Shown: piece after piece, positions 43,845 through 55,679 of the stretch
How the letters are laid out: each line of letters opens with the position of its first letter
How positions within the stretch are numbered: position 1 is the first letter of the stretch
Assembly: GCA_947396885.1 (NCBI GenBank)
Contig: OX377203.1
Location: 30,879,253 to 30,943,252 of the forward strand
Source of the DNA: Heligmosomoides polygyrus polygyrus
Lineage: Eukaryota; Nematoda; Chromadorea; Rhabditida; Heligmosomidae
Direction: 5' to 3'
DNA length: 64,000 bases
Notes under the pieces: generated by a model
What the model was told of the DNA's origin: nothing
The model's database searches: none
What the model saw: the letters and a program-made list of their open reading frames with translations, nothing else
Made by a program: the position numbers and the translations under genes

Positions 43845-46390
43845 GTCTACAAATGATTGCGACATTCACAGAAGGCCATCTCTTCTCGCGAAGAATTCCT
43901 TCAAAGCATCCCTAGTAGTCTTCGAACTGTAGGAAACGTTTCCTGAAACTTTCGGCTCTTCAGCTTCTTGGAAAGGACCGTTCAATCCAAACCTCTGCAA
44001 AGCGACCTCCACGCCTACACTGTCGACCAGCAAGGTGTGGAGGATCTGAATGTTGCTCCATATATCGCCATATATCGGTAACTAATCCAAGAATGATCGC
44101 CTCACCGGCCAACGTGATTTCCCACATGGCCAACGGCCAACGTGATTTTTCTCACCACCGCAGGAGGTTCTGTTATTTCTCGCATCAGGGTTCTGAATGC
44201 CGAAGCATTAGGTTGTCAGGAAAGTTCTCAGGGTTTTGGATGCTTCCTTTGAACTACCATAACTGTCTCAAATCTTATCGGATTTCGTTTAAAAAAAGCA
44301 CCGTTCGAATTAGCACACTTTTGCCAACGGGCACCAGCCGAATTATTTCATCAGCGAAAAGATTAGGTGGGCGAGATTTGACAAAATCCACGAAAGCTGT
44401 TTTGTCTTGGTCCTGAATGGTGAAGGTTTTATGGGCACTATTGTCCTGAAAGTGTTCGACAAGGTGGTAATCGGTTGGAGAGAGGTCTGGAGAATATGGG
44501 GGGGGGGGAGGTTGGCTCAGAACCTCAACCCTTAATTCGTTCAATTTTCGAATTTGTGAAACGTCTAGGTGTTATCGAAAGAATCGGGCCTCTTCTGTTG
44601 ACCAGTGCTGACTGAAGTTGACGCAATTTTAGGTCATTTTGGCGATTTCCCTACAGTAGGATTCTGCTGTAATCGTTTGGCCCGGTGCCAAAAAATTGTA
44701 AAGGATCACACGAGCCGCCTACCACCACACAGTGACCATTACCTTTTTTGGTGGAAGTTCGCCTTTGGAAAATGCATAGGGAGTTCGTCCAGCCACTGTA
44801 CGGAACGTTTCCTGTTATTATACAAATCCGCTTTTTATCACTCAATCCAAAAACGAGTCCGTTTTGTTGCGTAAAAGTAGAGAAGACAAATCTCGAAACG
44901 TAACAGTTTTTGCCGTTCACTCATCTTGTGGGGATCCGACTTTTCGAGATTTTTCACCTTTCCAAAACGGTTCCAAACATGCGCAACAGCAGTTTTACTG
45001 ACATCTAGCTCTTCCGCGACCCCACGAACTGTTTGGATGGTTCAGCCTCCACCAATTCCTTCAACTCGTCGTCCACGATTGCACTAAGTCGACCGCAACG
45101 AGGGTCATCTTCGGGGCTGAAATTTCCGGTCAAAGTTTACTGAACCACTAGCGCACAGTGCTATCTACAACACTATTAGGCCCCCCAATTAAAATTGAAT
45201 ATTCGGAATCGCTTCGCCGACATACTTCAATAAGCCCTTCAAGAACAGAAGTATAAAACAACGTCGAAACGTGCACTATTTTGTCAGATAGAGCGAAAAA
45301 TTCCATACAGAAAGTAGCATTTATGCGCAATGCAAGTTGAATTTTTAATTATTAATAGACGTATGAAAATAGCAACACAAAACGCAGAGAGCTTTCCGGA
45401 CAACCTAATAGTTTTCAACATCCCGCCGTGATGAATCGCACCGTCTGACCTAACTCTTGATCCACCAGGAAATGCAATGGCACCTACAGAACGCAATTCA
45501 TTGTTATCAGCGACGAACTGTGTTAGAATATATAATATCTCCTACTTTTCCGATGCTGTCGAACTGCTGAGGCTGTGGGAAGGCGTCGTCATGGTCTTCA
45601 ACGAACGCTTTCATTGCGCCTCTCGAGAAGACTCTACCGTCCGACGAGCGGCCTGTGGCTCCTGAATGACAGAAACTCATTGCAGTCCTCTTAGTAGCTT
45701 CGAAATTTTTTGCATATCTAAATCATATATGATGCATCTGTAGTTGGTATCAACAAGGGCTAGCAAGACGATGGTGTAGAACACTTCGTAGTTGTAGTAC
45801 AGCGACCGGCTTTCCGATGGACGCTGAATAGACCGTGAGATAGCACTGATTCTGATACTGCCATGTAGGCCACTTACTACAAGAGGTATAGGCTTCCCGT
45901 CCAAAGCTCCCATGGCAGCTGGGTAATTCGTTGAACGCCTAAATCAAGACAGTGCTGCATACACGTTGGAATCGTGGGCTGAGAAAAGGCCGTGGTATGG
46001 AGCACTTAAAACTGCACTTCATATTCTGGTAACTTATTAGAGCTTCTCCATCTATGATCGCTGATGCTACTTCGCAAACTATTTTGGAAGCCGTAGAACT
46101 TCCATTCGCAAACTCCCAGTTTGAGTCCATGTACATCCATGCATATCTGAGCATAGCTACGATGACCACATGTTTACACTGCATGGATCCACAAGCTGCT
46201 GGACTCAACGCAGAAAAACGGTCAGTCTATGTCGCCTTCCTCTCGGCCCAAGGTGCGTGGCTGCATGCACAAGCTTGGGATAAAGATGTCGATGGAGCTC
46301 TTCGAATTCCTATGGGTACACCCTCACGAACTCGTGGTATCTCCTTGGGTTCAGACATCCCAGGTAGGCATTGAAAATCCTTTACCTAGT
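43845..46390 (-). pseudogene. PIF/Harbinger transposase relic, split by a mariner
   Basis: On the minus strand the N-terminal region reads RRYHEFVRVYP, then EFEELHRHLYPKLVHAATHL and RRHRLTVFLR (about 46360-46215). This is followed by WEFANGSSTASKIVCEVASA (about 46130-46070) and the DDE core start GALDGKPIPLVV with SLYYNYEVFYTIVLLALVDT (45913-45740), the GALDGKH..YYNYK..LALVDANY signature of Harbinger nucleases. After the mariner (44208-45408) comes SAFRTLMREITEP..VVRKITLAV (about 44200-44130) and a C-terminus ALKEFFARREMAF (about 43910-43865). Stops and frameshifts are frequent. The transposase would cut at TWA targets and usually works with a Myb/MADF protein. Confidence 0.75.
44208..45408 (-). 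mobile_element. Mariner element inside the Harbinger relic
   Basis: The left end TTAGGTTGTCAGGAAAGTTC (44208) matches the right end in reverse complement (TTAGGTTGTCCGGAAAGCTC, ending 45408). TA follows on the right and CA, probably a mutated TA, precedes on the left. Transposase remains run on the minus strand: YSPDLSPTDYHLVEHF with the third aspartate (about 44475-44520), CFHQ/KRT pieces, and HTH traces near 45000-45200, all in changing frames. The element is 1201 bp. Confidence 0.85.
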
Positions 46391-46399
46391 CTCCACAAA

Positions 46400-49080
46400 A
46401 GCTACATGAACTTGATTCATGTATCTTTGCCGCCACTAATGAACAAATCCAAGATATACAGGCTCCATGATTCCATGATTGCAGCCAGTCTCCTTCTCCC
46501 GTCGTGGACGAAAATCTGCGAAAAGGTTCAGACTGACACCAAAACCGCCGTAATCTTCATGAAGTGTCGAGTTGTGTAGTGGATTTGAGGACCGGGTTAC
46601 TGTAGATCCTAGAGTGAAGACATTTGGCCGTAGAACAGCTGGGGCTGCATTTAATCCGCTCCGCGCAGCCCCCTCGATTCGCCGTATAACAGCTGGCCTC
46701 CTGCTGCCCAAGCATCTTTCGATTCGAAACCATAAGCAGATGGAGAGCCTACCGTAACGTCTACCTGTTAACTGAGGGTCCCGCCTTCGGATTTGAGAGG
46801 AAGGTTAGTAGTGGGTGTTGGTCCAGCTCGCCAAGTTGTTGATTGTTTGCCTCCTCCAGGCTTTATTTATGTAATGCATAATTATTGATAAAGTAAGACT
46901 TCTTGAGTTTTGTTCTGCAGTTATAAACTAATCATATACCTACAGCTAATGTCCTCGAACGTCCCCTATTGAAAAAAGTCAGTGGGAGTTCGAAGACATT
47001 ACAGTTGCCTCACCGTCGCAGTGCCTCGCACCAAACGATACGGCTGGGTGCGAAGCATTCCTCTTCTAACAGCACTGCTCCGCGTGACCTCCATTACAAT
47101 TGTTTTTAAAGATACGTCTTACAGACATCTCCAGAAAACGATCTTTTCTACTATACGAAGGGTGCTGATCCTTGCATCGGCAATCTTTTTCGTCGTTTAG
47201 ATATACGCCTAGTCTTATGAGAGGAGACGTGCATACGTAGCCACTATTGGTTCCCCCTTACCTTAACAGTTCGTATTTGCTGCAGGCTCCCTCACTAGGA
47301 TGTCCCCCTTACCGGACGACGTGCACGGCACGTCTTCTCAATCCACAGGCAATAACCACTGCGCGATAGTAATAGGAAACAGGAAACACTTTCGATATGT
47401 TGGAATCACTGTTCACTCTTAGTTCGCAGCTAAACCACCGACACATTTTTTGATTCTCGAAAATTTCAAAAAACCGAGTTGTTCGATTGTTCGACTTTCG
47501 AAAAAAGTACCAAAAACTCAACTCTACACATGATCAACAGCCTCGGAGTTTCAGTAAGCAGTCTCAGGACCTACCTTCCACTTTGAGCTCCAAGTACTAC
47601 AGCTCATCGTTCCTCCGCAACATGGTAGGATCCTGCTCGTGACCAATGAAGCAAAGCATCCAGCGGCATGCCCTGAATCGTCGTCTTTTACTACAAAAAT
47701 GACGAACGGTAAGAAGTACTGAGTGGCTCTGTTACTTTTCCTTATCCTGCTCTCCAGCAGGCAACCTATCGCCGCTACAGTTGCACCATGGAATAGATAA
47801 TTAGAGGCCAAGGGTGGCAAATGTGAAGCTTAAACACTCCCACCACATATAAAGAAGCTTTCCATCTCATCGACTCGATCAGCGAACTAATTATGTGCAC
47901 ATCATTTTTCCCATTCTTATAGCACTTTTTATCTTTTTGGCGAATAGGTTCAAAGGTATTCCGACACAACATTTGTCAACCGTTTCGAAACGCTCGTCCT
48001 GAAGTGTGTAATACTCTGATCTGCACCATCTTCGACGATCGCATTACCACAGTTCTCAGCTAACACATGCGGTTGGAACTTGACAGTAGGAAGGCAGCAC
48101 TCTGTGTGCTTCAAAGGTTTCCCTTGGCTATTCAAAGACACCTCCTCCGTTTCCTCTCGGCCACCATTCTACCGTGCTCCGTTTTTCCTAACTCTCGAGT
48201 GTTTATTTCCACAGCTTCGCTTCAAGATCTTGAACTTGCGCAACGAAGAAGTGGTGGGGGTCGCACAGATTAAGTGAGAGACTCATTTTCACAATTAGTT
48301 TGCTACAAATAGGACATGGTACACAAAACAATTCTATTATCTATAGCAACTAACTTTGACGTCGTATTCGTTAGATGTACGCATGGTGTAAAAACTTGTA
48401 ATAAAAAAACTTCAAAAGAGTTTCAGTCATAGAAGGAAAACGAGTTCACAGATAACGAAATGACTTATGCAGCTCAAATTCGTCGGGTGGAATAAGGTGT
48501 TGCGAAACTAAGCAAGTTAGATTAACTCGATAAATAGCAGAGGCCTGTAAGGATGTTCTGCTACAAAACTTAAGAGAAATCACACCTTCATGTTAGTCGT
48601 AAGGAAAATCTCAGGATTAAAAGGACCTAGCGGCCGCCAAACGTTTGGTTTAGGGCTTCGCCGTTAACCCCGAGAATAGTGCACCCCGACAATGATCTTT
48701 CCTTCCCTATGCCTCGTTATGTAAATTACAGTGAAACCTGATTTTACTATAAATAAATAGTATAGCGGGATATGATGGGCAGAATAATGAAAACTGCTCC
48801 TATCCACCCTCTATTGCATATACGCGATTTATTCTCCGAAGTCAGGAAACACTGTGGATGAAGATAGCTTCTCCACTGCGCATCGAGTTCATGTTTAAAT
48901 CGGGAATTAATCCGTATCTCCGAAAACAGCCGCTCCACGTAGTAGTCATGTTCACTCTTAGGGAACGCTGAATACGCATGTAAAGATTGAACAAAATTAA
49001 ATCTAGGCTAAATGTGCACCTTCTGGTAGCCCAGAGTCTCTATTATCCAGAAGACAGTAACGAGGGGGAGTAAGGAGCAT
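46400..49080. other. Unassigned
   Basis: No confident gene. 46570-46755 holds a frame reading RVKTFGRRTAGAAFNPLRAA that looks repeat-like. 47551-48141 holds several short minus-strand frames without recognisable domains. Any right end of the Harbinger element should lie in the first few hundred bases, but I could not identify its TIR. Confidence 0.35.
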
Positions 49081-49089
49081 TTTTTGAAT

Positions 49090-50251
49090 TAACCACTCAA
49101 TGAAGAGCGCCCAATTCGGCGCGATGACATATGGCCGACGAAGGTGGAAGGAACTTGCTCCCCATAGCACCATCGATGCCCTGAGAGACGCTACCCATAA
49201 CAGGATAAACGAGATGCAGGAACGTTGTCACCCCAGAGCCTACTATCCTGACTTAAGACCCTGAGAGACGATGAGACGAAAAATCACGATGACGCAAATA
49301 TAAGGAAAAGACGAAGGCCGCCGCACCGTCGTCATCGTCAACTGGGGCGCTTTCTCGATCGGTACTCGCTTCCCGCCACATCAATCGATGCCAGCGCAGT
49401 CCCTTAACGATTGTCGATGGGATAGGCTATCTGTCAAACAAACGGCTCAATGAGAACGGCTTTGTCGTCGACGCTGGCGCTCCACTAACCGCTGATCACG
49501 CCCTAGGTCAAGCGTATGATTTAAAAGGGCAAAAGAAAGACTCAAAAGAGGACGGCTTTACCGGCACCTGCTGTTTACGGCTGACCCATCCGGTGATAAT
49601 AGGACGAGCGGCAAAGCCAACTTCCACCAGTGGCTCCCATTTTTCTACTCTATACATGGTGGGATATGTGGAGTGATCATGACAGCGGCGAGCATAAACA
49701 AATCTAGTTGGCATCCAGTCTGCCCCGCTCTGCACGTCCTTATCAAAACCGACAAACTGCCATTGGGAGGTGACCTCTGCGACCCCACACAATATAAGGT
49801 TAGGCCTATCATAAGCAGCGCTGGTGATCCTGCAGATCGTATTTCCTGGCTGCTGAACTTGGTTCTCACGCAGCTTCTAAAGTTCCTACCTGCCCACCTT
49901 CCTAACACCGCTGCCTTTTTGGGTAAACTTCGAAACACAGTCCCGGAAGGTAGCTCTGTGATGGATTCACTTGATGTCACGTCACTGTACACGATTGTCT
50001 CCAATGACAATGCTATGCAGGATGTCCATGAAATTATCGTGGAACATCAGGATCAGGTTGTACTTTTTGGACTAAGTGTGACTCAGGTAATGACACTTAT
50101 AAATGCTTGTCTTCAGTGTAACATCTTCAAGTGGCCCAATGAGTATAGGTCAGAGGGATGGCCGTGGGTCAGCGTCTGGTTCCTGTGTTAGCCATAGCTT
50201 TTATGTCTAAAATAGAGAGACCTGTTCTGGAACGCTGACCCTTGTTGTATT
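49090..50251 (+). pseudogene. Penelope-like element, first half of the RT
   Basis: The reading begins in degraded form (GRRRWKELAPHSTIDALRDA, about 49130-49190) and becomes clear from about 49560 to 50251. RT pieces include PALHVLIKTDKLPLGGDL, YKVRPIISSAGDPADRISWL, VMDSLDVTSLYT, INACLQCNIFKW and VPVLAIAFMSKIERPVLE. These match the palm of Penelope-like RTs. The coding sequence stops at CCCTTGTTGTATT, exactly before the catalytic YIDD-type motif, because an LTR retrotransposon is inserted there. The continuation is at 58240. Stops and small frameshifts are present. Confidence 0.85.
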
Positions 50252-50569
50252 TGTCGGGTTGCACCCAATCCGTACCCTGAACGACGACGCCCTTCTACCG
50301 ATAGCAACGCCCTGCTGCAAGATAGCGGCACCGGGCTACGCCACCGACAGTCACGTCTACGCCACCCACACCGGAGGGTCGTCTGGTACCGTCAGCCTAC
50401 CGCGAGAGGGCAGGCCAGCCCTCTCACCCACGTCCCCCTCTTCCCCTCTTTTACCATACAGTATGATACTAATAAATATACATGCTGAGTAGTGTGTTCT
50501 ATAACCTAGGAATAGAATAGAAACTCCGTAGGATGATTCAGGTAAGGCGCATGAACCTTTAACTTGATA
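50252..50569 (+). repeat. 5' LTR
   Basis: This is 318 bp, matching 57918-58235 with roughly eleven differences including one single-base indel. It contains a pyrimidine tract (CCCCCTCTTCCCCTCTTTTA) and AATAAATATAC, a possible polyadenylation region. Confidence 0.93.
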
Positions 50570-50581
50570 TGGAGGTCCCGG
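50570..50581 (+). promoter_or_regulatory. Primer-binding site
   Basis: TGGAGGTCCCGG directly follows the 5' LTR. It is identical to the primer site of the gag-only element at 34.5-38.7 kb, which suggests the same priming tRNA (probably tRNA-Gln) and a related lineage. Confidence 0.8.
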
Positions 50582-50913
50582 GAGATTTCTATAAATCCTA
50601 GATTAATTTTTTCTCTTTCAATTTCGATTAACTAAGCGATCGTTAATTACCCCTCATTATTCCCCATACCCTGCTGGCACCCGACTGATGTTTACGACCG
50701 GATGGGTGAGTATTTTAACATAGTCGGATGACTCTTTCTATACATTGCAAGGCATAGAAATATTAATTTTTTTGTAATATACTGGGTAAGAGTATGAAAA
50801 AAATAAAAATAAAATAGCGCTTAAAGAATCAATATCAATTCTGTAGAGTTATATTAACCTTTTTTTCATTGATATTTTATCAATAGTCCAAGCGAAGAGC
50901 TCCCACATTTCAC

Positions 50914-51140
50914 GATATATATATATATATATATATATTTCTGGACACAAGGTTCTTGTGCTTGCGACACTAGTTGGGTTGCCGAGAAACGGAGAACGCC
51001 GATGTAGCGAAAACGCCGAGACGCAGAGCGCCGAGACGCAGAACGCCGAGAAACGGAGAACGCCGATGTAGCGAAAACGCCGAGAGACGTAAACGCCGAG
51101 ACGCAGAACGCCGAGAAACGGAGACCGCCGATGTAGCGAA
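50914..51140 (+). repeat. (AT)n run and a CGCCGAGA-type minisatellite
   Basis: 50914-50938 is an AT run. 50985-51140 repeats GAACGCCGATGTAGCGAAAA and CGCCGAGACGCAGA in alternating order. Long minus-strand serine/arginine-rich frames across it are compositional artefacts. Confidence 0.85.
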
Positions 51141-52129
51141 AACGACGAAAGACCGACACGCTATGGCCAGCATACGCGATTCGATTTTTTTCTTTCCTGT
51201 TTTTGAAAAACATTTTTCCTTAATGTTAACTTTATATTCCGAAAGCTAGGGTCGATTGGACAGATTTCGACCGCCTACAACTTCCCAATATTTAGCACAT
51301 TTGTTTTTATATTATTTTCTTTTTGTCAAAAAGTGAAATGGGACTCTCGCCAATTAGTCGACGTAAAACTAAAAGCCAAAGGCCTTGGCAAAGAAAAAAG
51401 GGTAGATAGTGGTGTCCCTCTATGCTTTGGCCCGCTAGCAGTCCACAGGCCATGCTCCGTGAGATAGCACTGGGCCGACGACTGTGTTGGGCACACCTGA
51501 CCCACTTACCACCCACCGCTTAGAGATCGCGGCAACACAAGCACGCAAGAAGACCCCCACGGAGATAACACTGAATCAATTAAACAGAGGGACCAGGGTC
51601 GGAGGACACCATGGTCCTGTGTAAAGGAGCGACGTACATCTCCACACCACCACGGTTTCCCTCGCGATCCGCATCGACATCCATAGAATGGTGAATAGCT
51701 CCACTTGCCGGTTAGCTTCAACGGGATGAAAGGTACAGCTTAGGCGACAAAAGGTCTCAAGTTAGAATTTTGCTAGAAATTCGAAAAGAAATCGCGTCAG
51801 GTCTCATGTGGAAGTGCGACATCTGCTGAGCCATGGCTATACATAGCCTACGAATAGTTCAGCTGCGTAGAGCACTTCCTTACTGATGTTAACCACACAT
51901 CCAAGACTTATTTGCACCGCTTTATAGGCGAGCTAAGTCTTCTTAAGGAATCCACAAGGTTTCCGAAAGATTTGTGAGCAGCGGATAAGGATGTAGGTAA
52001 GGCGACCAAGAATTTTGTTGAATCCTACTTCCATCTGGCAATTTTTTCCCGCCAGCCAATTTGCCCCATTCAGGAGTCCCAAATTTACCTTCCAGGATTC
52101 GATATAAGGTTGGAGAAACAAGGCAAAAC

Positions 52130-52200
52130 TTCTCCCTCACAGGGGATCCGAACCACCGACCGGCATCGGTGAGGCGCGCCTCTTCGCACTGAACCACGGG
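52130..52200 (-). repeat. tRNA-like SINE head, minus strand
   Basis: On the minus strand GTGGTTCAGTGCG resembles an A box and GGTTCGGATCC a B box, about 40 bases apart. The arms do not fold into a proper cloverleaf, so it is a tRNA-derived repeat and not a tRNA gene. Confidence 0.5.
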
Positions 52201-52599
52201 GCGCTAAAATCCCAATCGTTGAAAAAATCAATATCTGGGCGCCTTCTCACCGCAGATACGCCACCACCGATTTCTCCAACCAAATCCCTAGGTTCTTTCT
52301 TCACCTCAACACATAAATAGTTCTTTAGGATTTCTCAAACAAAAATGACTGCTTTTGTTCAGAAAATCAACTCTTTGAAGCGCTTTCCAACAATTTAGGA
52401 TTTTTTTAATTAATTTACAATTTAGGACAATTTAGGATCAGCTATTAGGGACCCAAGTAACCCTGTGAGGAGGGTACAATGGAGGAGACCCTCATGGAAG
52501 TCGCTAGAGAGGGCTGGAGAAATTCGTCAATTAAATCACTATTTAATTCAAAAAAATCATCACGTTTCGTCAGAGAACGGCCCCAGACGAATAGTGCGA

Positions 52600-55310
52600 C
52601 CCTCATCGCGCAGCGCAAAGAGGGGAGCCGAGGAGCGACCGAGGTTCGAATCACACGCCGAATTTTTTTTTGCTCCGTCCCAATTACCGTCGGGGCACTC
52701 GAAAAACACATATATGTCTCTGTGGCGCAGTGGGCCTCGTTCGCGGCATCAAGAGGGACTCGAAGGTTCGAATCACGGGTAAGACATAGATTTTTGCATT
52801 TGTCCTACGAATAGTTTAATCTCTCAATTTTCATAGGAGCAGTCCAGTATCTTATCTGAATAAGGGAAGGAAGCAAGCAGTGCAGAACACAAACCTCAGC
52901 AACTTTTATTCATAGACTACGAGGAACCACTAGGAAATGCCCCATGTCCCTAAATAAATAAAATAAACTAAATAAAAAAGGAACCAATAAAGTTATTTAA
53001 CAGACAACCGAAATTAAATAATCGTGCAATTCTAGAGGCGCTTACACCACACAAAATATTTGCAACTGATCTTCCTAGAAGCGTAGTCAAATAAAAACGA
53101 AACAAGCCGTGAAAATTTTTCGACTTATTCCCGAAGTCACATTTTTTGTCTATCGAAAAAAGCATTTTAAGACCGAATCTAAAAGCCAACATATGACCTT
53201 CTAATTAGGAGTGTAAGGCAAAATATTTATTAGTGTAGTATGAAAATTTTTTGGCTAGGTGAAGATCCGACTACACGCGCACCACTGCGACACCAACGCA
53301 CTAAATGGTCGGAAAAAGTCGACAATTTTTGCTTCTCACAGCACCAAATTACAATTTTGTTTAAAACACGAAATACATAGTTTCTTGATCAATTTGTGCT
53401 TTGCTGCGTTCAACCCAATCAAATTTTAAATTAAATTTTAGAAAGTCATTGTTATGAGCTAAAATCAATTCCTTTCAATCACATTCTTTGTTTCGAAATC
53501 TATTTTCCAATGAATCAAAAGCTATTTCAAGCCAGATTTAGCAAAACCTACTATACCGTAGATACATTTAATAATTTCAAAATATTATTTTATACCGTAT
53601 ATCGTTAAAGGCGCATAGGTAGAGCAGTGGGATGATCAAACTGTAGAAAAACGACTAAGGTTCAAATCCCGCCATGGGTATAATTTTTGCCACGGCTCCA
53701 AGACATCTGAATTTTCGACATCGACAAATTAACGCCTCAGTGGCATAACGTAAAAGCTCTGGCATGTAGAATAAGCTGTGTAGGTTCGAATCGTGCAACA
53801 GACCCAATTTTTGCATGTACTCGATAATGTCAGATCTGCCGGGAAAAAATTCATTCATAATTCGAAAGCGTATTGCCCAAGTGACCTACCAATAAATATG
53901 AACTTTGATTTGGAATCCAGCGGAAAAATACAAATACAAATACAATTTCACAAATGGTTTAAGTTTAACTAGAAAATGTATTTTTGTTGAAGCATCATTT
54001 CGTTGAAAACAATAAGCCAAGTGCGGTAAAACTGCACGAAAAAACAAAGAATGATAGACGAATAGCTGGTTGACGATTTTTTCTATATTTTCCTTTTATT
54101 TCAGGTTAAAAAGAAGAAGAAAAGAGCAAGCCATCCTGACGCTGTGACAAATCACTTTAGTGCAACCCAAAGTTCCAATCCTCGACGAGACATATTTTTT
54201 GCAATTATTCAAATGAAAATTTAGAACAATATTTTTCATAAAATATTATTTTTCTCAAATAATAAGAAGCTAAGATTCCTTACATCTAGCAAACACTTTC
54301 TCATTGAGATTTTCTACAAAACACCTCATTTCACTCCTCAGTAAGCTATGCATTTGACATTCTTTGGTAAAATCGCTGAATTCCTATTTCGAAACTTTGT
54401 TTTTTTTATTTTTATATATAGTAGGATATAACAGTAAAGCTAAGGAAGAATAGGATCCTCTGAACAAGAAAATTTTGCAATCAAAAGACATAAAATTATC
54501 TCCCTGTCAAACCTAAACAATCTCAGACTAACACTTGCCCAAGACTTTCACACATCAAGATTTTCTATAATTCTGAGTAAGCCACGCTTCTGAGTGATAT
54601 TTTTTTGGTAAAATCAGTGATTTTTTTCAAAACTTTGTTATATGAACATCTAAACGGAGCGTAGCTAATTGAGAATCCTCTGACCTTTTTCGTCAATCCT
54701 AATTTAATGTTCAAATTCTGTCAAATTATTAAAAAAATGAAAACAAATACAATAAGTTAAATTACATTACACAAATCTCATCTAAGTTAATTAAGTAAAA
54801 CTTGACTCACAGAATAGGTCTCATTTTATGTTGGCTCGCGTCAGAATGACCTCTCCTTTACAGTTTTTCTCCTCGTGACAAAACTTTTCATACTTCCTTC
54901 TCAAAGAGACAGTAAGGTATTAAAATGTTTTGACATATTTTTAAAAATGTAGTAAACGCCGATTCTTGCCCTGCTAAAGTCGAGGATTAAACAATGCGTT
55001 TGCGTTGGGGTAACATAATCGAGCAGTTTCATCCATAAAGGTTGCTCAAGAATCATAAGCCAAATTTTAACCAATCAAACTCATTTCAAAAAAAAAGTTG
55101 AGCTACCTACGGTGATGATGTTCCATCACTTTTATTTTTGTAGGAACTCACAAGCTCGATTTTGATTTCAGAAAAGTCATACTCTCGTTGTCCTAGTCAT
55201 CAAAGCTTTAGACAGCAACAAAATCAGACATGCATAGCGCAACCGGATCACCCGCATCTAGAAAATGCACAACGAGAGTTCGAATCCTTTCTCAAGCAAT
55301 AGTTTTGCCA
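52600..55310 (+). repeat. Six tRNA-like modules with T-run terminators
   Basis: B-box-like sequences (RGTTCRAATC or variants) lie at 52643, 52765, 53659, 53783, 54171 and 55277. Each is followed after about 10-16 bases by a T run of four or more ending in GC (52663, 52791, 53684, 53808, 54195, 55303). A-box-like sequences precede several of them by about 40 bases (for example TGGCGCAGTGGGC at 52725 and GGTAGAGCAGTGGG near 53620). None gives a good cloverleaf by eye. They look like degenerate tRNA-derived units with RNA polymerase III stop signals. Confidence 0.55.
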
Positions 55311-55679
55311 GCACGCGATTAACCTTATAACGGTCCAAACTCTTCACCAGCGCCATTTGTTTCCATTTTCTCAATAAAACCAAATAAAATTCGTACAGAA
55401 TTTTTAATAAACAGTTGTTCCTTTCTGCCTTTCCCAGCAATATTGCCCCAGGCAAAATTTCGGGATGTACCTAACTAAGAATCTACATTCGCACAAAAGA
55501 TGTGCTTCCCAAAAAGAGAATGCTGGCTTATGAAAGCTAAATCACACCCAAACAATGGTGCCACAGCCAGTTTAGACATTTTTTGTATTGACGCAAAACA
55601 ATTGGAAGTTCACCGCGTGGGTGACTTCACGCGCAATTTCAATAAATGCTTTTAACGCACCCAAAGCTTTCATATGAGC

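Noticed and set aside
46054..46374. Plus-strand open frame of about 106 codons
   Set aside because: It is antisense to the Harbinger transposase relic, which has recognisable motifs on the minus strand.
50866..51213. Serine/arginine-rich protein on the minus strand
   Set aside because: It is translated from a minisatellite next to an AT run; there is no stable start or conserved composition.
52600..53815. Functional tRNA genes
   Set aside because: A and B boxes are present but I could not form matching acceptor and anticodon stems in any of them.
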